A model generated the notes under the pieces. The model did not search any database. It worked only from the letters and a program-made list of their open reading frames with translations, and was not told the origin of the DNA. Shown here piece by piece: positions 1 through 8,690 of a stretch of 64,000 bases of DNA. The stretch covers positions 1 through 64,000 of the forward strand of contig NZ_JALXVH010000006.1 of assembly GCF_025149945.1 (NCBI RefSeq), written 5' to 3'. The stretch's first letter is position 1; every line of letters begins with the position of its first letter. Both the position numbers and the translations under genes were made by a program. This DNA comes from Kocuria sp. p3-SID1428. GTDB lineage: Bacteria; Actinomycetota; Actinomycetes; Actinomycetales; Micrococcaceae.

Positions 1-57
1 GCTTTCGCATGCCCGGCACCACCGACAGGTGCGATGACGAAGGATGGAGACGAGTCG

Positions 58-990
58 ATGAGCGAGGACGCGCAGGGAGCTCAGGCAGTGGCCTGCCGGG
101 AGCATCCCGAATCGGTGCGCATCCGCCTGGATGTGGCCTATGACGGCAGCCCGTTCTCCGGCTGGGCGGTTCAGCCCGGCCTCGAGACGGTCCAGGGGAG
201 CCTGGAGGCCGCCCTGGAGCTGGTCGTGCGCGCCCCCGTCCGACTCGTGGTCGCAGGGCGCACCGATGCCGGAGTCCATGCCCGCGGGCAGGTGGCCCAC
301 GCCGACCTGGCCCCGGAGCAGGCTCGGCGGGTGCTCACCGGTCGGGAGGGGCCGCGCCCGGACGGTCTCGAGCGGCGGCTGACCGGCGGGCTGAGCAGGA
401 TCCTCGGCTCGGACAGGCGCCGGCGGGGGCTCGCGGAGGTCCCGGGGGCGATCGTCGTGCGGCGGGCCAGGCCCGCGCCCGAGGGCTTCGATGCGCGCTT
501 CTCGGCGATCGCCCGCCGGTACGTCTACCGGATCGACGACGGCGCAGCCGGCCATGATCCGCTGACCCGGATATCCACCTGGGCGGTGGACCGGGCCCTG
601 GATGTGACGGCCATGCAGGAGGCCGTCGAGCCCTTGCCGGGTCTGCACGACTTCCTGAGCTTCTGCCGTCCCCGCCCCGGGGCCACCACGATCCGCGAGC
701 TGCAGGAGATCACCGTGCGGCGCACGGAGACCGGTCTGCTCGAGGTCGAGCTGCTCGCCGACGCCTTCTGCCATTCGATGGTCCGGGCGATCGTGGGCTC
801 GATGGTCCGGGTGGGCAAGGGGGAGCGGCAGGCCTCCTGGCTGCGGGGCAGGCTCCAGGAGCGCACCCGCTCCTCCGAGACCCTGCTGGCTCCGGCGCAG
901 GGGCTGGTGCTGGAGGAGGTCCTCTACCCGGAGGACGGGCAGCTGGCGCAGCGCGCCCAGCTCACGAGGGCGCGGCGGGGCGAGGCCTGA
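58..990 (+). CDS. truA: tRNA pseudouridine(38-40) synthase TruA
   Basis: Converts uridines 38-40 of the tRNA anticodon stem-loop to pseudouridine in the cytoplasm. The catalytic motif GRTDAGVHA is present with the nucleophilic aspartate at about residue 70, and the later segments RYVYRI and [14 protein letters not shown] are typical of the family. I start at ATG 58 because a GGAG lies 8 nt upstream; an in-frame ATG at 34 would add eight residues but has no convincing ribosome site. The protein is slightly long because of insertions around residues 80-125. It precedes rplM-rpsI, a common actinobacterial order in which truA follows the rplQ cluster. Function is certain by family; the start is fairly sure. 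Confidence 0.93.
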   Translation: MSEDAQGAQAVACREHPESVRIRLDVAYDGSPFSGWAVQPGLETVQGSLEAALELVVRAPVRLVVAGRTDAGVHARGQVAHADLAPEQARRVLTGREGPRPDGLERRLTGGLSRILGSDRRRRGLAEVPGAIVVRRARPAPEGFDARFSAIARRYVYRIDDGAAGHDPLTRISTWAVDRALDVTAMQEAVEPLPGLHDFLSFCRPRPGATTIRELQEITVRRTETGLLEVELLADAFCHSMVRAIVGSMVRVGKGERQASWLRGRLQERTRSSETLLAPAQGLVLEEVLYPEDGQLAQRAQLTRARRGEA

Positions 991-1006
991 GTGCGGAGGC
1001 TGCCGG

Positions 1007-1035
1007 TGGAAACGGACGACGGCTTCAGGTATGGT
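1007..1035 (+). promoter_or_regulatory. candidate promoter of rplM-rpsI
   Basis: TGGAAA (1007-1012), 17 nt, then TATGGT (1030-1035) resembles a housekeeping sigma promoter. It would give a leader of about 190 nt before rplM. The rest of the 245-nt gap between truA and rplM shows no gene. No ribosomal-protein leader fold was recognised by eye. Confidence 0.4.
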
Positions 1036-1235
1036 GGCCTGCTGTTGTGCGTGTCCCGCCTCGGTTCACGTGTACCCGGATCCGCCGTCCAGTTGCAGGG
1101 CACAGGGCGATCTGGTGCGCCGGGGTTCTGGGGACCCGGATGCTGCTCGGCCCTCACCCGAGCCCCGGAGGCACACGGAAACCGGCTCCTGACCCCAACT
1201 CAGGGCCACACTTCATCGAACGAAGGCAGATCAAC

Positions 1236-1679
1236 GTGCGCACGTATACCCCGAAGCCCGGTGACGTCCAGCGTGACTGGTACGTCATCGACGCGACCGA
1301 CGTCGTCCTGGGCCGTCTGGCCAGCCACGCGGCAGTCCTGCTGCGCGGCAAGCACAAGGCCACCTACGCCCCCCACGTCGACACCGGCGACTTCGTGATC
1401 GTCGTCAACGCGGACAAGGTCGCCCTCACCGGCGACAAGCTGCAGAAGAAGATCGCGTACCGCCACTCGAACCACCCCGGCGGCCTCACCGCGACCACCT
1501 ACGCCGAGCTGCTCGCCAAGAGCCCCGAGCGTGCGGTCGAGAAGGCCATCAAGGGCATGCTCCCCAAGAACAAGCTGGCAGCTGCGCAGCTGTCCAAGCT
1601 CAAGGTCTACGCCGGCCCGGAGCACCCGCACGGTGCCAACAAGCCCAAGACCTTCGAGTTCAACCAGGTCGCCCAGTAA
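1236..1679 (+). CDS. rplM: 50S ribosomal protein L13
   Basis: Large-subunit protein L13, needed early in 50S assembly. From GTG 1236 the product is 147 residues, the usual length. It begins [19 protein letters not shown] and carries the conserved [16 protein letters not shown] and GMLPKN segments. The frame stays open upstream to 1047, but that extension does not resemble L13; a GAAGG stretch about 8 nt before the GTG supports the shorter start. It is followed 38 nt later by rpsI, the normal L13-S9 pairing, and the two are surely co-transcribed. Confidence 0.96.
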   Translation: MRTYTPKPGDVQRDWYVIDATDVVLGRLASHAAVLLRGKHKATYAPHVDTGDFVIVVNADKVALTGDKLQKKIAYRHSNHPGGLTATTYAELLAKSPERAVEKAIKGMLPKNKLAAAQLSKLKVYAGPEHPHGANKPKTFEFNQVAQ

Positions 1680-1717
1680 TCCGGGCCTACGAGAACGACT
1701 GACACAAGGAGAACATC

Positions 1718-2224
1718 GTGGCTCAGAATACTGATGAGCAGTTCGCGCAGGACGGTGAGGAGCTGACCTCCTACACCTCCGAGTCCACCGGCGCCGCCGC
1801 CGAGTCCGCCGTCGCCACCGAGCGCCCGGCGCTGACCGTGCCCGGCCAGGGCACCGGTCGCCGCAAGGAGGCTGTCGCCCGAGTCCGCCTGATCCCCGGC
1901 TCCGGCCAGTGGACGATCAACGGTCGCACGCTGGAGGAGTACTTCCCCAACAAGCTGCACCAGCAGGAGGTCAACGACCCCTTCACGCTGCTGGAGCTGA
2001 AGGGCGCCTACGACGTCGTCGCGCTCGTGCACGGCGGCGGCCCCTCCGGCCAGGCCGGGGCCATGCGCCTGGGTGTGGCCCGTGCGCTCAATGAGATCGA
2101 CGCGGAGCATAACCGCCCGACCCTCAAGAAGGCAGGCTTCCTGACCCGTGACGCCCGCGTCATCGAGTCCAAGAAGGCCGGCCTCAAGAAGGCCCGCAAG
2201 GCCCCGCAGTACTCCAAGCGCTGA
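1718..2224 (+). CDS. rpsI: 30S ribosomal protein S9
   Basis: Small-subunit protein S9, whose C-terminal tail reaches the P-site tRNA. The GTG start at 1718 has an AAGGAG 6 nt upstream. Residues 1 to about 40 are an acidic, Ala/Ser/Thr-rich actinobacterial extension; the S9 fold begins around [14 protein letters not shown]. The basic tail ends with KAPQYSKR, matching the invariant end of S9. At 168 residues it is longer than the roughly 130 of E. coli because of the N-terminal extension, which is normal for this phylum. It is the last gene of the rplM operon and is followed by a strong hairpin. Confidence 0.97.
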   Translation: MAQNTDEQFAQDGEELTSYTSESTGAAAESAVATERPALTVPGQGTGRRKEAVARVRLIPGSGQWTINGRTLEEYFPNKLHQQEVNDPFTLLELKGAYDVVALVHGGGPSGQAGAMRLGVARALNEIDAEHNRPTLKKAGFLTRDARVIESKKAGLKKARKAPQYSKR

Positions 2225-2270
2225 TCCAGCGCCGCTGCGCAGCGCCCGCCTGATCGGGCCTGCCTGCCAC

Positions 2271-2316
2271 AGCGCCCCGTCGCTCACGGACCTCGTCCGT
2301 CAAGCGACGGGGCGCT
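2271..2316 (+). terminator. terminator after rpsI
   Basis: A perfect 14-bp stem (2271-2284 with 2303-2316) has a smaller hairpin (ACGGAC/GTCCGT) within its loop. There is no long T-run. The remaining sequence up to glmM (2317-2490) shows no gene. Confidence 0.8.
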
Positions 2317-2490
2317 GTCGTCTCCGCTGAGACGCCCCGAGGAGTCCTCCTGCGCACGGACGGTGGGCGGCGCGCAGAGCGTCCACGGGCGCCTCCGGGA
2401 GCTGGGGGCGCAGGTTCCTCCCGCGTCCTCGCAGATCGGGCCGCGACGCCACATGCGACGGATGGTATGCGTCAGCGCGGCAGACGGGCC

Positions 2491-2496
2491 TAGGAT
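2491..2496 (+). promoter_or_regulatory. -10 box of glmM
   Basis: TAGGAT ends 9 nt before the ATG of glmM. No Shine-Dalgarno lies between, so a leaderless or nearly leaderless mRNA is likely. The -35 region is weak. Confidence 0.5.
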
Positions 2497-2505
2497 GTTG
2501 GATCG

Positions 2506-3858
2506 ATGACACGAATCTTCGGAACCGACGGCGTACGCGGTCTGGCCAATGAGCTGCTCACGGCAGACATGGCCCTGGACCTCTCTCAGGCAGCGGCCAT
2601 CGTGCTGGGCCATGACCATGCGGCTGATGGCCGCCGCCCCAGGGCCGTGCTGGCCCGGGACGGCCGTGCCTCGGGCGAGTTCCTGGGCGCCGCCGTGGCT
2701 GCCGGGCTCGCGGCCTCAGGGGTCGACGTCGAGGACGCCGGCACGGTGCCGACACCGGCGCTGGCTTACCTGGTGGGCGATACCGAGGCCGACTTCGGCG
2801 TGATGATCTCCGCCTCGCACAATCCGGCTCCGGACAACGGGATCAAGTTCCTGGCCGCCGGCGGCAAGAAGCTGCCGGACACCGTCGAGGATCGCATCCA
2901 GGCCGTCTACGATGCCAAGGACTTCCGTCGCCCCACCGGCGCCGGTGTCGGGCGCATCCGCACGCTCACGGATGCTGAGGACCGCTATGTGATGCACCTG
3001 GTCGGGGCCATCCCGCACCGTCTCGAAGGGCTGAAGATCGTGCTGGACTGCGCCCACGGGGCGGCCTCCGGCCCGTCGCCGGACGCCTTCCGGGATGCCG
3101 GGGCGGAGCTGGTGGTGATCGGCGCCGAGCCCGATGGCCTCAACATCAACGACGGCGTGGGCTCGACCCACCTGGGCCCGCTCCAGGAGGCCGTGGTGGC
3201 GCACGGCGCGGACCTGGGCATCGCCCACGACGGCGACGCCGATCGATGCCTGGCCGTGGATGCGCAGGGGCGGGAGATCGACGGCGACCAGATCATGGCC
3301 ATCCTGGCGGTCGCCATGCACGAGGCCGGCCGCCTCAAGGACGACACCCTCGTGGTGACCGTGATGTCGAACCTGGGGCTCAAGCTCGCCCTGCAGGAGC
3401 GCGGCATCCGGATCGTCGAGACCAAGGTCGGGGACCGCTACGTCCTCGAGGCCATGGTCGAGCACGGCTTCAACCTGGGCGGCGAGCAGTCCGGGCACGT
3501 GATCATGGCGGACTGGGCCACGACCGGCGACGGCCTGCTCACGGGGCTCATGCTGGCCTCGCAGGTGGCCGGAACCGGTCTTCCGCTGTCCGAGCTGGGC
3601 ACCGTCATGACCCGTCTGCCCCAGCGCCTGCTCAACGTGAAGGGCGTCGACCGCTCGGGAGCCTCGACCGATCAGGGCGTGGCGGAGGCCGTCGCGGAGT
3701 CCGAGAAGCGACTGGGGGAGACCGGCCGCGTGCTGCTGCGTCCCTCCGGCACCGAGCCTGTCGTGCGCGTGATGGTCGAGGCCGCCACGCAGGAGCAGGC
3801 GGACGGGGAAGCCGCTGTGCTGGCCGGCGTCGTGCGCCAGCGCCTGGCTCTCGGCTGA
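2506..3858 (+). CDS. glmM: phosphoglucosamine mutase GlmM
   Basis: Interconverts glucosamine-6-phosphate and glucosamine-1-phosphate on the route to UDP-GlcNAc, feeding peptidoglycan and, here, mycothiol. The 450-residue length is standard. The active-site loop ISASHNP carries the phosphorylated serine at about residue 104. DGDADRC is the magnesium loop, GGEQSGH binds sugar, and [11 protein letters not shown] is the phosphate-binding loop. The start [12 protein letters not shown] is the canonical N-terminus. It stands alone between the ribosomal operon and convergent mscL, with its own promoter and three hairpins after it. Confidence 0.96.
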   Translation: MTRIFGTDGVRGLANELLTADMALDLSQAAAIVLGHDHAADGRRPRAVLARDGRASGEFLGAAVAAGLAASGVDVEDAGTVPTPALAYLVGDTEADFGVMISASHNPAPDNGIKFLAAGGKKLPDTVEDRIQAVYDAKDFRRPTGAGVGRIRTLTDAEDRYVMHLVGAIPHRLEGLKIVLDCAHGAASGPSPDAFRDAGAELVVIGAEPDGLNINDGVGSTHLGPLQEAVVAHGADLGIAHDGDADRCLAVDAQGREIDGDQIMAILAVAMHEAGRLKDDTLVVTVMSNLGLKLALQERGIRIVETKVGDRYVLEAMVEHGFNLGGEQSGHVIMADWATTGDGLLTGLMLASQVAGTGLPLSELGTVMTRLPQRLLNVKGVDRSGASTDQGVAEAVAESEKRLGETGRVLLRPSGTEPVVRVMVEAATQEQADGEAAVLAGVVRQRLALG

Positions 3859-3913
3859 GCTGCCGCCGCTGAGTCGCTGCGCGGGCACCCGGCGGCGACT
3901 CGGCGGCGGCAGC
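3859..3913 (+). terminator. terminator 1 after glmM
   Basis: A 19-bp stem (3859-3877 with 3895-3913) with a single G-U type mismatch begins right after the glmM stop codon. It is the first of three consecutive hairpins. Confidence 0.75.
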
Positions 3914-3918
3914 GCACA

Positions 3919-3952
3919 GGAAGCCCCGTCGGAGTCGGTCCTCGGGGCTTCC
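3919..3952. terminator. hairpin 2 between glmM and mscL
   Basis: A perfect 10-bp stem (3919-3928 with 3943-3952) with a 14-nt loop. It can work for either of the two converging genes. Confidence 0.65.
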
Positions 3953-3983
3953 TCATCTCCGCCGGGTGGTCTGCACAGCAGAA

Positions 3984-4011
3984 GGCCCCTGCCGCGATCG
4001 CGGCAGGGGCC
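3984..4011. terminator. 28-bp perfect palindrome, terminator-like
   Basis: A continuous 28-bp palindrome with no spacer, reading GGCCCCTGCCGCGA and its complement. It lies 78 bp beyond the end of mscL (minus strand), which it may terminate. Confidence 0.6.
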
Positions 4012-4088
4012 CTCAGCTCTCTCCCAGCGCCGCCCGGCGCTGTGCTCTCAGATCAGGTGATGAATGGGGGTGGTGGAGCCTGCAGGGC

Positions 4089-4529
4089 TCAGACGGACGG
4101 GGTGTCCTTGGGCGAGACGGTCTCGTCCTGGCCCGCGTCTGGGACGAGGGCGTCGCGGATCTCGGTGAGCAGGGCGACCTGCGGGTCGACCTCCTCCTCG
4201 TCCGGGTTGATGCCGAGGCGCAGGTTGCGGCGCTCGATCATCTTGTTCATCGGCATGACGACCACGAAGTACAGGGCCGCGGCGATGATGAGGAAGTTGA
4301 CGATGACGGTGAGCCAGGCGCCCAGGCGGACGTAGTTCTCGGTGTCGTTGACCTGGATGGCCAGGAACTGATCGAAGTTGGGGAACCCGATCAGGCCCGA
4401 GATCAGCGGCATGATGACCGAGTCCACGAGCGTGGTGATGACGGGGGCGAACGCGCCGCCCACGATGACGGCGACGGCAAGGTCGATGACGTTGCCCTTC
4501 ATGATGAATTCCTTGAAACCCTGAAGCAT
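4089..4529 (-). CDS. mscL: large-conductance mechanosensitive channel MscL
   Basis: Membrane-tension-gated channel that releases solutes on hypo-osmotic shock. The product is 146 residues from ATG 4529. GFKEFIMKGNVIDLAVAVIVG forms the N-terminal amphipathic helix and TM1, with the constriction at AVIVGGAF. TM2 is WLTVIVNFLIIAAALYFVVV. The charged tail is MNKMIERRNLRLG and beyond. The frame extends 21 codons upstream, but MscL proteins begin M-L-x-G-F-K, and a TACTGT -10 box ends 7 nt before this ATG. The acidic end (about 25 residues) is longer than in E. coli. It converges with glmM. Confidence 0.95.
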   Translation of the reverse strand: MLQGFKEFIMKGNVIDLAVAVIVGGAFAPVITTLVDSVIMPLISGLIGFPNFDQFLAIQVNDTENYVRLGAWLTVIVNFLIIAAALYFVVVMPMNKMIERRNLRLGINPDEEEVDPQVALLTEIRDALVPDAGQDETVSPKDTPSV

Positions 4530-4536
4530 GAGGGCA

Positions 4537-4542
4537 ACAGTA
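4537..4542 (-). promoter_or_regulatory. -10 box of mscL (leaderless)
   Basis: TACTGT on the minus strand, 7 nt before ATG 4529, with no Shine-Dalgarno sequence. This supports the internal start. Confidence 0.5.
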
Positions 4543-4649
4543 GCGGTGAAGGACGTGTCAACCTGTTGCCGGGAAGCTTTTTCTCGGATCACAGATGGTG
4601 ATTTCTGTCACACTGCCCTCGGGTCATGACCCCGCCGTGACCTGGAGCT

Positions 4650-5411
4650 TTAGGAGTAGTCCGGAGCGGGGCCCGTTCCGTAGAACTCCTCGAGGGTGGC
4701 GGCCCCGGATTCGGAGAGCTCCCGGGCGCGCTGCTCGCCGATGTAGCGGTAGTGCCAGGGCTCGTAGGCGTAGCCCGTGACGTCCTCGCCGCCGCGCGGG
4801 TAGCGCAGCACGAAGCCGTAGTCCTGCGCATGCTCTGCGGCCCACTGGGCCGCGTCGGTGTCGGCGAAGCACTCCTGCAGGTCGCAGCCCGAGCCGTCGG
4901 CGATATCCATGACCAGGCCGGTCTGGTGCTCCGAGTGCCCGGGCCGCGCCGAGATCGTGTCTGCCGTCGCCTGGCCGTTGACCTCGACCCAGTGCTGATA
5001 CGTGGAGACCTGCTCGACGTACGGGCGGTATGCCGAGGTGATGCTCACGGTGATGCCCTGCGCTCGCATGTCCGAGAGCATCTGCTGCGCGGCTGCAGCT
5101 GCGTCCTTGCGCAGCTGGTGGCCTTCGAGGTCCTCGAGCGGCTCCGGCGCATAGTCCTGCGGATCCAGCGGACGTGCCTTGTTGACCACCACATCGGTCG
5201 AGGAGGCGGTGTCGACGTCGGCCTCCGCCGCGGCCGTGCCGGGGCCTGAGCTCGAGTCGGTGCCGGCATCATTGCTGCCGTCCTGCGGCGTCTGCGAGGA
5301 GGTAGAGCCGCTGGGATCTCCCGCCGGCTGCTCGTTGCCGCAGGCGGACAGCCCCAGGAGGCTCAGCAGGGCGGCGGAGGCGGCCAGACGGCGGGGGAGC
5401 GCGGTGCTCAT
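4650..5411 (-). CDS. D-alanyl-D-alanine carboxypeptidase lipoprotein, VanY (M15B) family
   Basis: Probable extracytoplasmic zinc peptidase that trims the terminal D-Ala of peptidoglycan stems. A lipoprotein signal covers residues 1-25 with lipobox LSAC, and an acidic Ser/Gly/Thr-rich spacer of about 60 residues follows. The M15 domain fills the rest. SAYRPY precedes the metal site; SEHQTGLVMDI supplies the HxxxxxxxD ligands and EPWHYRYIG the last histidine. All catalytic elements are intact. The 253-residue length suits membrane-anchored VanY-type enzymes, not vancomycin resistance clusters: no vanRS or vanX lies nearby. It follows coaA on the same strand with a 46-nt gap. Confidence 0.88.
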   Translation of the reverse strand: MSTALPRRLAASAALLSLLGLSACGNEQPAGDPSGSTSSQTPQDGSNDAGTDSSSGPGTAAAEADVDTASSTDVVVNKARPLDPQDYAPEPLEDLEGHQLRKDAAAAAQQMLSDMRAQGITVSITSAYRPYVEQVSTYQHWVEVNGQATADTISARPGHSEHQTGLVMDIADGSGCDLQECFADTDAAQWAAEHAQDYGFVLRYPRGGEDVTGYAYEPWHYRYIGEQRARELSESGAATLEEFYGTGPAPDYS

Positions 5412-5457
5412 GAGGGGACTCCGTTGCTCGGAAGTGCAGTTCGGGCGGCGACGAGGC

Positions 5458-6414
5458 TCAGTTCTTGCGCAGCAGGACGCGGCGGATCGAGTGGTCCGAG
5501 TCCTTGGAGAGGATCAGCTGCGCCCGACCGCGCGTGGGACGGACATTGCGCAGCAGGTTCGGCTCATTGATCCGACGCCAGATGTCGGTGGCCACCTGCT
5601 CGGCCTCCTCATCGGAGAGGCCGGCATAGCGGTGGAAGTAGGAGTCCGGGTCGGCGAAGGCGCCGTGGCGCAGATCCTGGAAGCGCTCGACGTACCAGCG
5701 CTCGATGTCCTGGGTGCGGGCGTCGACGTAGATGGAGACGTCGAAGAAGTCGCTCAGGGCCAGGGCAGCGCGGTCGTCGGGCCCGATCTTGGCCGGGGCC
5801 AGCACATTGAGGCCCTCGATGATCACCACGTCCGGGGCGGTGACCACGACCTCCTCGTCCGGAAGGATGTCGTAGGTGACGTGCGAGTACTTGGGAGCGC
5901 GCACCTCGAGGGCCCCGGACTTGATCTCTGCCACGAAGCGCAGCAGCGCCCGGCGGTCATAGGACTCCGGGAAGCCCTTGCGCTGCATCAGGCCGCGGCG
6001 CTCGAGCTCGGCATTGGGGTGCAGGAAGCCGTCGGTCGTCACCAGCTGGACGTTGGGCGTGGACGGCCACCGGGCCATGAGCTCGCGCAGCAGGCGAGCG
6101 GTCGTGGACTTGCCGGCGGCCACGGAGCCTGCGATCCCGATGACGAACGGGGTGCGCGCATGCTCCTGACCCAGGAACTGATTGGTCGAGTTGTTCAGGG
6201 CCGTGGCCGCGGTGTCGTAGAGGGTGAGCAGCCGAGACAGCGGGAGGTAGACCTCGCGGACCTCATCGGCGTCCAGGTGATCCCCGAGTCCGCGCAGGTT
6301 CTCGATCTCGTCCTCGTCCAGCGGCAGCTCGATCTCATCGGACAGGCGCGACCAGGTCAGCCGGTCGAGCTCGACGAACGGCGACAGGCGGTGGAATCCG
6401 GGGGCTGTGCTCAT
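5458..6414 (-). CDS. coaA: type I pantothenate kinase
   Basis: Phosphorylates pantothenate, the first and regulated step of coenzyme A synthesis. The product is 318 residues from ATG 6414. The P-loop is [25 protein letters not shown] and RKGFPESYD are hallmark CoaA motifs, as are the [10 protein letters not shown] region and the C-terminal [17 protein letters not shown]. Two further in-frame ATGs lie upstream (6423 and 6441), but a TACGAT box ends 7 nt before 6414, favouring a leaderless start there. It is divergent from acpS, whose phosphopantetheine substrate derives from this pathway. Confidence 0.96.
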   Translation of the reverse strand: MSTAPGFHRLSPFVELDRLTWSRLSDEIELPLDEDEIENLRGLGDHLDADEVREVYLPLSRLLTLYDTAATALNNSTNQFLGQEHARTPFVIGIAGSVAAGKSTTARLLRELMARWPSTPNVQLVTTDGFLHPNAELERRGLMQRKGFPESYDRRALLRFVAEIKSGALEVRAPKYSHVTYDILPDEEVVVTAPDVVIIEGLNVLAPAKIGPDDRAALALSDFFDVSIYVDARTQDIERWYVERFQDLRHGAFADPDSYFHRYAGLSDEEAEQVATDIWRRINEPNLLRNVRPTRGRAQLILSKDSDHSIRRVLLRKN

Positions 6415-6421
6415 CGGCGCC

Positions 6422-6427
6422 ATCGTA
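6422..6427 (-). promoter_or_regulatory. -10 box of coaA (leaderless)
   Basis: TACGAT on the minus strand, 7 nt before ATG 6414. It overlaps the alternative ATG at 6423, which argues against that alternative. Confidence 0.5.
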
Positions 6428-6505
6428 GTCCTCCGCGACACCGCGCCCCGATCCGAGCGGCGCGGGATGACTTCACGCGACCGTCGGGGCCGAGCGCGTC
6501 GGGAT

Positions 6506-6511
6506 TAGGCT
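6506..6511 (+). promoter_or_regulatory. -10 box of acpS (leaderless)
   Basis: TAGGCT ends 7 nt before ATG 6519, with no Shine-Dalgarno sequence. It is divergent from the coaA promoter about 80 bp away. Confidence 0.5.
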
Positions 6512-6518
6512 GGCCCGC

Positions 6519-6932
6519 ATGATCATCGGCAGCGGCATCGACGTGGTGGACATCCAGCGGTTCGAGCGGCAGCTCGAGCGCACGCCCAGACTGCGCGAGC
6601 GGCTGTTCGTGCCGAGCGAGCGGGGGCTGGCGCTGCAGTCCCTTGCGGCGCGCTTTGCCGCCAAGGAGGCTGCCGCCAAGGCTCTGAAGGCTCCCCCCGG
6701 GATGATCTGGCAGCACTGCTGGATCGAGAAGACCGAAGGGGGCGCCCCGATCCTGCGCACCGAGGGCACGGTGGCCCGGGAGGCGGCCCGTCAGGGGATC
6801 GACCGGTGGCACCTGAGCATGTCCCACGACGGGGGCCTGGCCATGGCCTACGTGATCGCCGAATCGATGGGCTCAGCGGATCCGGAATCGCTCGGCTCGG
6901 CGGATCCCGACGACGCCGAGGCGGTGCTCTGA
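6519..6932 (+). CDS. acpS: holo-[acyl-carrier-protein] synthase AcpS
   Basis: Transfers 4'-phosphopantetheine from CoA to the acyl carrier protein. [10 protein letters not shown] holds the first magnesium aspartate, [12 protein letters not shown] the catalytic Glu-Lys motif, and [16 protein letters not shown] the closing strand. The core ends at about residue 115. A short tail then contains an imperfect tandem repeat of eight residues ([16 protein letters not shown]) before an acidic end. The stop codon overlaps the start of the next gene (TGATG), so the two are translationally coupled; this AcpS-Nnr pairing is common in bacteria. Confidence 0.94.
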   Translation: MIIGSGIDVVDIQRFERQLERTPRLRERLFVPSERGLALQSLAARFAAKEAAAKALKAPPGMIWQHCWIEKTEGGAPILRTEGTVAREAARQGIDRWHLSMSHDGGLAMAYVIAESMGSADPESLGSADPDDAEAVL

Positions 6933-8590
6933 TGCGCCCGGGGTTCTCGGGAGAGGCCGTGCGCACGGCCGAGCAGCCGCTGCTCGAGCAGGGCAGGGGC
7001 CCGGCGCTGATGGCGGTGGCCGCGCACGGCCTGCAGCTGCACTGCCGGCGCCTCCTGCGCACTCGTCGGGGGCGGGTCGCCGGATCCCGCGCCGTGGTCC
7101 TGGCGGGCAAGGGCAACAACGGCGGGGACGGGCTCTGGGCGGCCGCTGCGCTGCGCCGCGCCGGTGTGGAGGTGACGGCGATCCCCACGGCCGACTCGCT
7201 GCACGAGGACGGCGCTCGCGCTCTGCGGCAGGCCGGCGGAGTCGTGAGCGCATGGGCGCTGGATGACGAGCACCTGGAGCAGGCCCTGGACCTGCTGCTC
7301 GGCGCGGACCTGGTGATCGACGCGGTGCTCGGCACCGGGGCCTCCGGCGGGCTGCGCGGTGCCATGGCCGAGCTCGCGCGATCCTTCGACCAGCGCTCGC
7401 AGGAGACAGGGGAGCAAGGGCCCGTCGTCGTGGCCGTCGACGTCCCCTCCGGGCTCAGCGCCGACGGCGGGGCGCTCGAGGGTTCTGTGCTTCCCGCCGC
7501 CTCCACCGTGACCTTCGGCGCGGCCAAGACGGCCCAGCTCACCGCCCCCGGCGATCGGCTGTGCGGCCGTGTGGAGGTCGTGCCGATCGGCATCGAGGCG
7601 CACCTGCGATCCCCGGACGTCCTGCGGCTCGAGGATCGCGATCTCGAGGCGCTGTGGCCGCGCCCGGTCGGCTCGGACCACAAGTACACCCGCGGCGTCG
7701 TCGGGATCGTGGCCGGGTCCGAGGAGTACCCGGGGGCCGCTCTGCTGACGGTGCGCTCGGCGCTGGCCGCCGGGACCGGCATGGTCCGGTACCTGGGCGA
7801 TGAGTCCACGCGCAGGATGGTCAACCTGACGAGCCCCGAGGCCGTGGTCTCGGATGGCGCCCCCGCCGACGAGCACGTGCAGGCCTGGATCGCCGGCCCG
7901 GGCGCCGTCGACGAGGCGCAGCAGCAGCGCTGCGAGCAGGCGCTGGCCGAAGCGCTGCAGCGCAGGATCCCTGCGGTGCTCGATGCTGGAGCCCTGGAGA
8001 TCGCCGGGCGCAGCCTGGCCGACACGCGGCTGCGGCCGTGGATCGTGCTCACCCCGCACGCAGGCGAGCTGGCCGAGCTGGTGCGTTGGTGCGAGGCCTG
8101 GGGCCGGCTTCCGGAGGGCGTCACGGCTGCCGAGCGCGAGCAGATCGAGGCGGATCCGGTTCGATGGGCGCAGGTGGGTGCGCAGGCCACCGGTGCCACC
8201 GTGCTGCTCAAGGGCGCCACCACGACGATCGCAGCCCCCGTGGGCGCGGAGGCCGAAGCCCCCGTGCTCACCGTCGGAGGAGCCAGCCCGTGGCTGGCCA
8301 CAGCTGGGTCCGGGGACACGCTCGCGGGCGTGCTGGGCACGCTGCTCGCCCACGACGCCGCGCAGCCGCAGCACCTGGCGGACCGCCTGCCTGCCTGGCT
8401 GCGCGAGAGCGCGGTGCCCGAGCAGGCGCTCGAGCCGCTAGCCGATGCGTTGGGCAGGGATGCCCGCTGGGCGCTGCTGGCAGGACTGGCGACGGTGCTG
8501 CAGGCGCGAGCCTCGCACGTGAGAGGAGAGGGCCCGCAGCCGTGCCGACCGGAGGACATCCGAGCCGCTCTGACCCGCGTCGCAGGCTGA
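6932..8590 (+). CDS. nnr: bifunctional NAD(P)H-hydrate epimerase / ADP-dependent dehydratase
   Basis: Repairs hydrated NAD(P)H: the N-terminal half epimerises R- and S-NADHX and the C-terminal half dehydrates S-NADHX. The 552-residue length is that of the fused enzyme. The epimerase domain (about 1-230) shows AGKGNNGGDGLWAA, DAVLGTGASGGLRG and VDVPSGLSADG. The kinase-like dehydratase (about 240-552) shows KYTRGVVGIVAGS, WIAGPGA, LTPHAGELAEL, LLKGATTTI and the catalytic TAGSGDTLAGVLG. ATG 6932 overlaps the acpS stop by one base. Its frame is open upstream inside acpS, but that extension is not homologous. Confidence 0.93.
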   Translation: MRPGFSGEAVRTAEQPLLEQGRGPALMAVAAHGLQLHCRRLLRTRRGRVAGSRAVVLAGKGNNGGDGLWAAAALRRAGVEVTAIPTADSLHEDGARALRQAGGVVSAWALDDEHLEQALDLLLGADLVIDAVLGTGASGGLRGAMAELARSFDQRSQETGEQGPVVVAVDVPSGLSADGGALEGSVLPAASTVTFGAAKTAQLTAPGDRLCGRVEVVPIGIEAHLRSPDVLRLEDRDLEALWPRPVGSDHKYTRGVVGIVAGSEEYPGAALLTVRSALAAGTGMVRYLGDESTRRMVNLTSPEAVVSDGAPADEHVQAWIAGPGAVDEAQQQRCEQALAEALQRRIPAVLDAGALEIAGRSLADTRLRPWIVLTPHAGELAELVRWCEAWGRLPEGVTAAEREQIEADPVRWAQVGAQATGATVLLKGATTTIAAPVGAEAEAPVLTVGGASPWLATAGSGDTLAGVLGTLLAHDAAQPQHLADRLPAWLRESAVPEQALEPLADALGRDARWALLAGLATVLQARASHVRGEGPQPCRPEDIRAALTRVAG

Positions 8591-8593
8591 GGG

Positions 8594-8599
8594 TAGGCT
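8594..8599 (+). promoter_or_regulatory. candidate -10 box of glgX
   Basis: TAGGCT lies just after the preceding stop codon. Initiation near 8606 would give a leader of about 85 nt with an AGGAG at 8677-8681 before the GTG start of glgX. Confidence 0.4.
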
Positions 8600-8690
8600 G
8601 ACGGGGTGCGCCGCTGCACCGGGCGCATCAACGCGTCCGATGATCCCGCGGCTGCCGCCGAAGTCCCCGATACCTCAGGAGCTCATCGTC

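Noticed and set aside
1-33. 3' end of an upstream gene such as rplQ
   Set aside because: The 33 bases are too few to assign a protein end.
991-1235. Ribosomal-protein L13 leader RNA or small gene upstream of rplM
   Set aside because: I see no conserved leader fold, and the in-frame extension from 1047 does not resemble L13; only a candidate promoter is supported.
4650-5411. Vancomycin-resistance vanY
   Set aside because: The enzyme is VanY-like, but there is no vanRS, vanH or vanX nearby and a cell-wall trimming role is ordinary.
6523-8631. A 702-codon minus-strand frame over acpS and nnr
   Set aside because: Ser/Arg/Pro-rich shadow of two clear genes that overlap by one base.
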